A stretch of DNA of 39,153 nt from CAYRJA01 sp964424455. Its GTDB lineage: Bacteria; Bacteroidota; Bacteroidia; Chitinophagales; UBA10324. Both the position numbers and the translations under genes were made by a program. Below the pieces are notes generated by a model. The model was given only the letters and a program-made list of their open reading frames with translations. It was not told the origin of the DNA and searched no databases. Location of the stretch: the NCBI GenBank assembly GCA_964424455.1, contig CAYRJA010000017.1, positions 1-39,153 on the forward strand, written 5' to 3'. The stretch's first letter is position 1. Each line of letters begins with the position of its first letter. Shown here piece by piece: positions 7,775 through 15,230 of this stretch.

Positions 7775-8544
7775 TCCCCGAAATACTTAAAGCCATCGCA
7801 AACGATAAATTAAATATTCAGAAGCTCCGGCAGCATTTCAAAGGGCATAGCATCTTTGGAAGCAGGGACATTGTGCAGTTCTACAGGGAGTTTGAGCCCA
7901 ATGTAAAGGAAACAACCGTCAATTGGAGGGTTTACACCTTGGTGCAAACAGGTGTGCTTTCAAGGGTTGGCAGGGGCAAATTTGCCTTGGGAGAAGGCAG
8001 AAATTTTGTTCCGCAGGTTTCTTCAAAAATCAAAACCCTATACAACAAACTGCACAGGCAGTTTCCTTACCTGCAAATCTGCTTATGGAACACATCCGTT
8101 CTGAACGAGCTGATGATTCACCAGCCCGGCAGGTTTTACACACTCGTTGAAGCTGAAAAAGACACCATCGAATCCGTTTTTTATTTTTTGAAAGACACTT
8201 ATAAAAATGTTTTTCTTGACCCCACTTCCGACATCCTCAGTCGCTACGCTTCTTCGGAAAAAGAAGCAATGATCATTAAACCCCTTGTTTCGGAAGCACC
8301 AATGCAAAATGTGCAAGGTGTGCAAACCGTAACCCTCGAAAAAATCCTGGTTGACATTTTCAGTGACGAAACAATTTTTGCAGCGCAGCAGGGAGGCGAA
8401 ATGCAAACCATTTTCAAAAATGCTTTTGAAAAATATACTGTGAACGAAAATAAAATGCTTCGATATGCTGACAGGAGAAGAAAGAAAGAAGCATTCAATA
8501 ATTACTTAAACAAGGTTTCAAAATTCCGGCAGCAGATAATGTAA
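7744..8544 (+). CDS. AbiEi-like antitoxin of a type IV toxin-antitoxin system (DUF6577-like)
   Basis: Up to 266 residues. The N-terminal winged-helix segment is clear (QHFKGHSIFGSRDIVQFYREFEP, NWRVYTLVQTGVLSRVGRGKFALG), matching AbiEi-like proteins that repress their operon and counteract AbiEii. The downstream AbiEii gene confirms the pairing. The start is uncertain. The only standard start codon upstream of the domain is TTG at 7744, but a good promoter spans 7743-7774, so transcription should begin near 7781, after that codon. No in-frame ATG, GTG or TTG lies between there and the domain. An ATT near 7816 or ATA near 7780 would fit the expected protein start. Confidence 0.8.
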   Translation: MLPFYRFTIFVPEILKAIANDKLNIQKLRQHFKGHSIFGSRDIVQFYREFEPNVKETTVNWRVYTLVQTGVLSRVGRGKFALGEGRNFVPQVSSKIKTLYNKLHRQFPYLQICLWNTSVLNELMIHQPGRFYTLVEAEKDTIESVFYFLKDTYKNVFLDPTSDILSRYASSEKEAMIIKPLVSEAPMQNVQGVQTVTLEKILVDIFSDETIFAAQQGGEMQTIFKNAFEKYTVNENKMLRYADRRRKKEAFNNYLNKVSKFRQQIM

Positions 8545-8560
8545 TGCTGCCGCTTTATAG
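8527..8560. promoter_or_regulatory. Second operator-like inverted repeat, between antitoxin and toxin genes
   Basis: CGGCAGC (8527-8533) and GCTGCCG (8546-8552) are perfect 7-bp inverted arms, followed by ctttatag. This mirrors the repeat in the antitoxin promoter (7729-7760). It overlaps the last antitoxin codons and ends 6 bp before the toxin ATG. It may be a second AbiEi binding site, or an RNA hairpin limiting toxin translation. Confidence 0.5.
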
Positions 8561-8566
8561 TTCGAT

Positions 8567-9631
8567 ATGATAAGCAAAGAAACACTAACACCCGAATGGA
8601 TTGAAAAAGTATCCAGAGCCAACCGGAATGCGGATAAAATTCTCGTGGAGAAAGTTATTCGTGCATTGCTGCTTTTAGAGGGATTGTCCAAATCAGGGTT
8701 GCCTTTTGTATTCAAAGGAGGAACAGCATTGATGCTTTTGACAAACTCAGCCAAGCGGTTGTCAATTGACATTGACATCATCATTTCAGAAAACAGGAAA
8801 GACCTTGATGAAATCTTTGCAGCATTTGCAAAACAGCAGGGCTTCAACCGGGTGGAGATGCAACACCGCACGGCTGCTTCATCCATTGAAAAGGCACACT
8901 ACAAATTTTTCTACACACCTGTTCACAAAACCAATGCAGGAGAGGAAGCGGTTTTGCTCGACATTCTTTTTGAAGCCAACAACTACAAGAATATTTCACA
9001 GCACGAAATCAAATCCGGCTTTCTTGTAACCACGGCAAAACTCGCTCAGGTAAATATTCCATCCTTTGAAGATTTGCTTGGCGATAAGCTCACTGCGTTC
9101 GCTCCCAATACCACCGGCATTCCTTATTTCAAGAAGGACGACAGCATGAGCATGGAAATCATCAAGCAGCTTTACGACATCGGCAACATCTTCGATGTAG
9201 CCGAAGATTTGGAAGTGATAAAAACCACTTTCGGCAAAATTGTAAAAACAGAAATGGTTTACCGTGAACTGAAAGATGCGCAACCTTCTGATGTGCTGGA
9301 CGATATTTACCAAACCTCCCTTTGTCTTTCACTTCGGGGAGCAGTGGACAAAGAAAATTTTGACCAGTTGCAGCAGGGCATACAGCGGGTGGAACGATTT
9401 ATTTTTTCTGAATCCTACCATATTGATAAAGCGATTCCGCATTCTGCAAAGGCGGCTTATTTATCCCGCCTCATCGCAACGGATCAGAAAACATTTGAGA
9501 AGTTCAAAGATCCCAAACAAGTTGCTGATGCAGTGATTGAACAGCCACACAATACAAAACTGAATAAGTTGAAGAAGTCAAGCCCGGAAGCATTTTTCTA
9601 TTGGTGGAAAGCAACTCAATTGGTTAAATAA
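8567..9631 (+). CDS. AbiEii/AbiGii-family nucleotidyltransferase toxin
   Basis: 354 residues. The nucleotidyltransferase signature is plain: FVFKGGTALMLL (G51, G52) followed by RLSIDIDIII with metal-binding D68 and D70. AbiEii toxins are nucleotidyltransferases (characterised relatives add nucleotides to the acceptor stem of tRNAs) and cause growth arrest or abortive infection. The length and the helical C-terminus (about 200-354) are normal. It follows the antitoxin by 22 bp, separated by an operator-like inverted repeat. The pair can stabilise the island as well as defend against phage. The restriction operon starts 21 bp after its stop, without an obvious terminator. Confidence 0.9.
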   Translation: MISKETLTPEWIEKVSRANRNADKILVEKVIRALLLLEGLSKSGLPFVFKGGTALMLLTNSAKRLSIDIDIIISENRKDLDEIFAAFAKQQGFNRVEMQHRTAASSIEKAHYKFFYTPVHKTNAGEEAVLLDILFEANNYKNISQHEIKSGFLVTTAKLAQVNIPSFEDLLGDKLTAFAPNTTGIPYFKKDDSMSMEIIKQLYDIGNIFDVAEDLEVIKTTFGKIVKTEMVYRELKDAQPSDVLDDIYQTSLCLSLRGAVDKENFDQLQQGIQRVERFIFSESYHIDKAIPHSAKAAYLSRLIATDQKTFEKFKDPKQVADAVIEQPHNTKLNKLKKSSPEAFFYWWKATQLVK

Positions 9632-9652
9632 AAACGATAAATAAAAAAGCGA

Positions 9653-11950
9653 ATGGCAAAAAATAACGAAAAAGAAAAATCATTGGAGCAGTGGCTATGG
9701 GATGCTGCCTGTGCCATTCGTGGCGCTCAGGATGCTCCCAAATTCAAAGATTACATTCTCCCTTTGGTGTTCACCAAACGATTGTGTGATGTATTTGACG
9801 ATGAAGTAAACCGTGTGGCAGAAAAAGTCTCAAGTCGCACCCGTGCATTGCAATTGATAGAGAAGGACCATAAATTAGTTCGCTTCTATTTACCGCTTCG
9901 TGCAAAAGATTTGGAGAAAGACCGCACCTGGGAAGTTGTTCGTTTGTTGGTGGCAAAAGAAAATGAAAGTGTAGGTCAACAACTCACCGACATCATGCGG
10001 AGCATTGCCCGTGAAAACAAACCGCTGGATGGAATCATTAACCGTATTGACTTTAACGCAACCACACACGGGCAACGGGATATTGATGATGATTCTCTCA
10101 ACCGCCTCATTACAAAAATTTCAGAAAAAGGATTAGGGCTGCATGATGTAGAACCCGACATCATTGGCAGAAGTTACGAATACCTCATACGCAAGTTTGC
10201 TGAAGGCGGTGGACAATCCGCAGGTGAGTTTTACACCCCGAAAGAAGTAGGGATGATTATGGCTCGTATTCTTAACCCCGAACCGGGCATGGAAGCATAC
10301 GACCCCAACACAGGCAGTGCAGGTTTGCTTATTAAAATGCAATTGGTATTGCAGGAAAAAATGCAAGCCGCTGCGAATGACAAATACGCACCGCTAAAAC
10401 TTTTCGGACAGGAGTTCAACCCTGCTACATGGGCAATGGCAAACATGAACATGGTAATACATGATATTGAAGGACAAATTTCCATTGGCAATACCATGAC
10501 CAACCCAAGCCGTTTTGATGCACCCGGCAACGCATTGAAAAAGTTTGACCTTGTTACTGCAAACCCAATGTGGAACCAGGACAGCTTTAGCAAATCCACT
10601 TATGATAATGATGAACTCAACCGCTTCGGGCATACACACCCTGACGGAACAGTTGTTGATTTCCCTCCTCCGGGCACTGCTGACTGGGCTTGGGCACAGC
10701 ACATTTTAGCAAGCATGAAAGACAACGGCAGGGCAGCTATTATTCTCGATACAGGTGCGGTAAGTCGTGGCAGTGGCAGCACAAGTAAAAGTTCAGAGAA
10801 GGACATTCGCAAATGGTTTATAGAAAATGATTTGATTGAGGGAGTAATTTATTTACCCGACAATCTTTTCTACAACACATCTGCACCAGGCATCATTTTG
10901 TTTTTGAATAAAGCTAAAAGTGGAACAGATAAAGCAGGGAAAATATTTCTGTTGAATGCTACCCGTCATTTCATCAAGGGCAACCCGAAAAATTATATTG
11001 ATGAAGACAGCGCAGATGTAATTGCAGATACTTTCATCAATTGGCGTGAAGTGGAAAAACTCAGCCGGATTGTGAATCGTGCTGAAATTGAAAAGCACGA
11101 TTTCAACCTTAGCCCTAATAAATACATTCATACTGCTGATGATATTAACCATCGTGACATTAGTGAATTGGTTGCCGAGCTTCACGACCTTGAAGAAGAA
11201 GCACAACTGATAGATTCAGAATTGAACAACTCATTACTGAAAATTCTTTCTGACGGCACTCAAAGTGATTCAACTCAGCAAACAGACATTGGTGAAATTC
11301 CTGCTGATTGGGAACCTGTTACTATAGGAAGTGAATTTGACATACAGCAGGGGAAACAGGTTTCCGCTAAAACCAAAGATGGAGATAATCAAAAACCATT
11401 TCTACGCACTTCAAATGTTTTTTGGAACAAGATTGATTTAACTGTTTTGGATGAAATGAATTTCACAGCAGCAGAGGAATTGAGAATGAAACTACAGGTG
11501 AATGATGTGTTGGTTTGTGAAGGTGGTGATGTGGGAAGAACTGCTTTAGTTACAACTGAAATGGAAGGTATTTACTATCAAAACCACTTGCACCGTTTAC
11601 GAGCTAAGAATGATTCCACTAATCCATTATACTTTGTTTACTGGATGATGTATTGCTTAAAACTTACTGAGTATTACAATGGTGCAGGAAACAAAACCAC
11701 AATACCCAACTTATCACAGGCAAGAGTGAAGGCATTGTTATTTCCAAAACCTGAAAGAGTAGAACAGGATTCTATTGCAAAAATTCTTTCGTTAATTCAA
11801 TCAGCAATAGAGATAAGGGAACAGATAAATAAAGTGCTGTCAAGTTTATTTCAATCAATGCAATTTAATCTTTTAACAGGTAACATACGCTTGCCAAATG
11901 CAGAGCAAAAAACGGAATCAGAAATGGAAACCAAAACTGAAAAAGTATAA
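9653..11950 (+). CDS. Type I restriction-modification methyltransferase fused to a half specificity subunit (HsdM-HsdS)
   Basis: 765 residues. The first ~510 form an HsdM: an N-terminal helical HsdM_N region (WLWDAACAIRGAQDAPKFKDYILPLVFTKRL), then SAM-binding motif I as DPNTGSAGLL (217-226) and catalytic motif IV as NPMW (304-307). A linker with coiled-coil character leads to one target-recognition domain (about 540-750: IGEIPADWEPVTIGSEF ... LFPKPERVEQDSIAKIL). HsdS proteins normally have two such domains, so this enzyme probably dimerises through its half-S and reads a palindromic bipartite site. It methylates adenine N6 to protect host DNA. Motifs I and IV deviate from DPxxGxGGFL and NPPF, but related variants are common in HsdM. 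hsdR follows after 3 bp. Confidence 0.9.
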   Translation: MAKNNEKEKSLEQWLWDAACAIRGAQDAPKFKDYILPLVFTKRLCDVFDDEVNRVAEKVSSRTRALQLIEKDHKLVRFYLPLRAKDLEKDRTWEVVRLLVAKENESVGQQLTDIMRSIARENKPLDGIINRIDFNATTHGQRDIDDDSLNRLITKISEKGLGLHDVEPDIIGRSYEYLIRKFAEGGGQSAGEFYTPKEVGMIMARILNPEPGMEAYDPNTGSAGLLIKMQLVLQEKMQAAANDKYAPLKLFGQEFNPATWAMANMNMVIHDIEGQISIGNTMTNPSRFDAPGNALKKFDLVTANPMWNQDSFSKSTYDNDELNRFGHTHPDGTVVDFPPPGTADWAWAQHILASMKDNGRAAIILDTGAVSRGSGSTSKSSEKDIRKWFIENDLIEGVIYLPDNLFYNTSAPGIILFLNKAKSGTDKAGKIFLLNATRHFIKGNPKNYIDEDSADVIADTFINWREVEKLSRIVNRAEIEKHDFNLSPNKYIHTADDINHRDISELVAELHDLEEEAQLIDSELNNSLLKILSDGTQSDSTQQTDIGEIPADWEPVTIGSEFDIQQGKQVSAKTKDGDNQKPFLRTSNVFWNKIDLTVLDEMNFTAAEELRMKLQVNDVLVCEGGDVGRTALVTTEMEGIYYQNHLHRLRAKNDSTNPLYFVYWMMYCLKLTEYYNGAGNKTTIPNLSQARVKALLFPKPERVEQDSIAKILSLIQSAIEIREQINKVLSSLFQSMQFNLLTGNIRLPNAEQKTESEMETKTEKV

Positions 11951-11953
11951 GCA

Positions 11954-14911
11954 ATGAGTAAATCAACTGCACCGGATATAACCCCAAACCCCACAGAGCA
12001 ACTTTCTGTGCAGGATAGAATGTTGCTGTATGCAACACAAATAGGTTGGCAATTAGTTACCCGTGCAGAGGCAGAAGCATTCCGCAGTTTTGATAATACC
12101 GCAGCCACACCAAGAGACCGTGCTATCAGTGCCTCATGGTTCTTTAACGATATTTTATTTCAGAAAGTAAAAGAGTTCAATCCTGCTTACGAATACAGCA
12201 AAGAAGAATTAGTCCGCACACTTTCCCAATTGCAGGGCAGCGTTTCAGGCAACCGTGAATTTCTTGCTTACCTCAGGGGAGAAAAAACATATTATGTATC
12301 AGCAGAAAAAAGAGAACGCAATCTTAAACTGATTGACTACACCAATCAGGGAGCAAACATTTATCAGGTTACAAAGGAATATTATGGAACCAACGGCACT
12401 TATGCCAACCGTGAGGATATTGTTTTTCTTATCAATGGTATTCCCGTTTTAGTAATTGAATGTAAGAACGCAACAAAAGATGAAGCCATCGCCATAGGCA
12501 TTGACCAGCTACGCAGGTATCACAACGAAACACCGGAAATGATGATGCCACAGCAAATATTTACAGTAACGGAATCGCTTGGTTTCTCCTACGGAGTAAC
12601 CTGGAACATGAGCCGCAGAAATATTTTCACCTGGAAACACAATGAGATTGGAAACCTTGAGGCGAAAACAAAAACATTCTGCACCATTCCGCAGGTGCTG
12701 ATGTTCCTCAAAAACTTTATCCTGTTTGCCGAAAAAGATGAGCAGTTAGAAAAATTCATTCTTAAACAACACCAAACCGAAGCAGTTGATTTGGTTGTTG
12801 ACCGGGCACAGGACACACAAAAACGCAGAGGGTTGATTTGGCATACACAGGGCAGCGGAAAAACTTTTACCATCATCAAGAGTGCAGAGATGCTTTACAA
12901 AGCACCGTCAGCAGAAAAGCCCACCATTCTGCTGATGATTGACCGCAACGAATTGCAAGACCAGATGATGCGGAACTTAGAAGCATTAGGCATTGCCGCA
13001 GTTACCAAAGCAGAAACCATCCGTGATTTAAACAAGCTGCTGAAAGAAGATTATCGTGGAATCATTGTAACAATGATTCACAAGTTCCGTGGCATGGACA
13101 AAGACATCAATCAGCGAAAAAATATTTTCATTCTCATTGACGAAGCACACCGAACCACAGGAGGAGATTTAGGAACTTACCTGATGGCAGCCATACCAAA
13201 CGCTTCGCTTATTGGTTTCACCGGAACACCAGTTGACAAAATACAGTATGGCAAAGGCACATTCAAAATTTTTGGAGTGGATGATGCAAAAGGGTATTTA
13301 CATAAATACTCAATTGCCGATTCTATTAAAGACGGAACAACACTCCCGCTTTTCTATGCTCTTGCACCCAATGAAATGAGAGTTCCTGCGGAACTTTTGG
13401 AACAGGAATTTTTTGCATTGGCAAAAGAAGAAGGCATTACCGACATTGAAGAACTGAATAAAATTTTAGAGAAGGCAGTCCGCACAAAAACATTTTTGAA
13501 AGCCACACAACGGGTGGAAGTTGTAGGAAAATATGTAGCAGAACACTTTCAGAAAAATGTAGAACCAATGGGTTACAAAGCTTTTTTGGTTGCAGTGGAC
13601 AGGGAAGCATGTGCCTTATACAAACAGGAATTGGATAAACACTTGCCGCCTGCATATTCAAAAGTGGTTTACACAGCCGGAGAAAATGACAGTGTGGCAA
13701 TGAAGGAATACTACATGAGTCCTGAACAGGAAAAGCAAATCAGAAAAGATTTTGCCAACCTTGATAAGCAACCGAAGATTTTAATTGTAACAGAAAAATT
13801 ACTCACCGGCTATGATGCTCCATGTCTTTACGCAATGTATCTCGATAAACCCATGCGTGACCACACATTGCTTCAGGCAATTGCACGGGTAAACAGACCT
13901 TATGAGAATGAGGAAAAGGAAATGAAAAAACCTCACGGTTTTGTTCTTGACTTCATTGGCATTTTTGATAAGCTGGAAAAGGCGCTTTCGTTTGATAGTG
14001 ATGAAGTAAGCTCAGTAGTAAAGGATATTGATTTGCTGAAAGACCTTTTCAAAAAACTGATGGAGAAGGAAGGAAAAATGTATCTCTCCTTAGTGAGCCA
14101 TCCGTTTACAGATAAGGAAACCGACAAACTGATTGAACACTTCAAAGACAAATCCAAACGCACCGAGTTCTTTAAAGTTTACAAGCAGTTGGAAATGCTT
14201 TATGAAATCATTTCCCCTGATGCTTTCTTAGGTCCTTACATTGATAGTTACACACTGCTATCAAAAATTTATGCAATTGTTCGTAATGCCTTTATGAAAA
14301 GGATATATGCTGACCGTGAGTTCATGCGTAAAACAGAGAATTTGGTAAAAGAAAATGTGGAGATATACGGACTGACAGAAACCACGGAGTTTTTTGAAAT
14401 CAATGAACACACCTTAAAACAGATTAAAGAAGACAACACACCGGACAATGTAAAAATCATCAACCTTGTTAAGAGCATTGAGAAAGCGGTAGATGATGAA
14501 GAAAATAATCTGATGCTATTGTCAATGAGGCAAAAGGCAGAGGAAATTCAGGAGAGGTATGAAGATACTCAGCAAACAACAAAAGAAACACTTACTGCAT
14601 TGGAAGCATTAATGCAGCAAACAGTGGAGCAGAAAAAAGAACAGGCAGAAAAACAGTTTGATGATATTACCTACTTCGTGTTTCGGAAGTTGCAGGAAAA
14701 AAAATATAAAGACCCGGATGGAATTGCAAGAGTAATCAAACAGGCATTTGTAAAACATCCTTACTGGAAAGAAAGTGAGAAAGACCTTCGTTCACTTCGT
14801 GAACAGGTTTACTATGCCATACTTGGTATTGATACAGCCGTGAGCATGGATGATGCTGTGGCATTCGTAGATGATTTTTTCAGTCAGTTATTCAAAGCAT
14901 TTAAAATGTAA
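11954..14911 (+). CDS. hsdR: Type I restriction endonuclease subunit HsdR
   Basis: 985 residues, standard length. The N-terminal nuclease domain shows the PD-(D/E)xK core as a D near 155 plus VLVIECKN (E169, K171). The SF2 translocase follows, with Walker A HTQGSGKT (G300-T304) and DEAH box (D396-H399), then helicase motifs including FTGTP and LLQAIARVNRPY. The C-terminal helical region (about 700-985) would contact the M/S core. Together with the upstream fused M-S protein this gives a complete type I restriction system that translocates and cuts unmodified DNA. No frameshift is visible. The reading frame abuts the next small gene directly. Confidence 0.95.
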   Translation: MSKSTAPDITPNPTEQLSVQDRMLLYATQIGWQLVTRAEAEAFRSFDNTAATPRDRAISASWFFNDILFQKVKEFNPAYEYSKEELVRTLSQLQGSVSGNREFLAYLRGEKTYYVSAEKRERNLKLIDYTNQGANIYQVTKEYYGTNGTYANREDIVFLINGIPVLVIECKNATKDEAIAIGIDQLRRYHNETPEMMMPQQIFTVTESLGFSYGVTWNMSRRNIFTWKHNEIGNLEAKTKTFCTIPQVLMFLKNFILFAEKDEQLEKFILKQHQTEAVDLVVDRAQDTQKRRGLIWHTQGSGKTFTIIKSAEMLYKAPSAEKPTILLMIDRNELQDQMMRNLEALGIAAVTKAETIRDLNKLLKEDYRGIIVTMIHKFRGMDKDINQRKNIFILIDEAHRTTGGDLGTYLMAAIPNASLIGFTGTPVDKIQYGKGTFKIFGVDDAKGYLHKYSIADSIKDGTTLPLFYALAPNEMRVPAELLEQEFFALAKEEGITDIEELNKILEKAVRTKTFLKATQRVEVVGKYVAEHFQKNVEPMGYKAFLVAVDREACALYKQELDKHLPPAYSKVVYTAGENDSVAMKEYYMSPEQEKQIRKDFANLDKQPKILIVTEKLLTGYDAPCLYAMYLDKPMRDHTLLQAIARVNRPYENEEKEMKKPHGFVLDFIGIFDKLEKALSFDSDEVSSVVKDIDLLKDLFKKLMEKEGKMYLSLVSHPFTDKETDKLIEHFKDKSKRTEFFKVYKQLEMLYEIISPDAFLGPYIDSYTLLSKIYAIVRNAFMKRIYADREFMRKTENLVKENVEIYGLTETTEFFEINEHTLKQIKEDNTPDNVKIINLVKSIEKAVDDEENNLMLLSMRQKAEEIQERYEDTQQTTKETLTALEALMQQTVEQKKEQAEKQFDDITYFVFRKLQEKKYKDPDGIARVIKQAFVKHPYWKESEKDLRSLREQVYYAILGIDTAVSMDDAVAFVDDFFSQLFKAFKM

Positions 14912-14914
14912 GTG

Positions 14915-15226
14915 ATGAAAACTTGGGAGGATAAAACAGAGTTCAAAGAAAGAGTGCATCACTTTGCTGATAAAATCAAAGTGGATGTAAAAGCAGTTTA
15001 CATCAGACCAATGAAAAATAAATGGGCATCGTGTTCTTCCAATGGCATTTTATCCTTCAATGATGAACTGCTTACAATGGAAAAAAAATTGGGTGATTAT
15101 GTAATGGTTCACGAACTGTTACACATTCATGTTCCCAATCACGGGAAACTTTGGAAATCTTTAATGACAGCTTATGTCGGTGATTATGAAAAAATAGAAC
15201 AAAAACTAAAAACAAAAGTAATGTGA
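14915..15226 (+). CDS. YgjP-like (DUF45, M48-type) zinc metallopeptidase
   Basis: 103 residues from ATG 14915 (a GTG at 14912 is an alternative). The active site HELLHIHVPNHGKLW has zinc ligands H66, H70 and H76 and catalytic E67. WASCSSNGILSFND upstream is the other family hallmark. Short YgjP-like proteases are often encoded with hsdR/hsdM in type I loci, where their function is unknown. It starts 3 bp after hsdR and ends 4 bp before the Argonaute gene, so it couples the two translationally. It is shorter than chromosomal YgjP proteins (around 170-240 residues): the N-terminal strand region is reduced. Confidence 0.85.
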   Translation: MKTWEDKTEFKERVHHFADKIKVDVKAVYIRPMKNKWASCSSNGILSFNDELLTMEKKLGDYVMVHELLHIHVPNHGKLWKSLMTAYVGDYEKIEQKLKTKVM

Positions 15227-15230
15227 AAGA

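Noticed and set aside
8083..8406. Minus-strand gene opposite the AbiEi antitoxin
   Set aside because: It is an antisense frame of a well-recognised gene, with no protein-like pattern and no promoter of its own.
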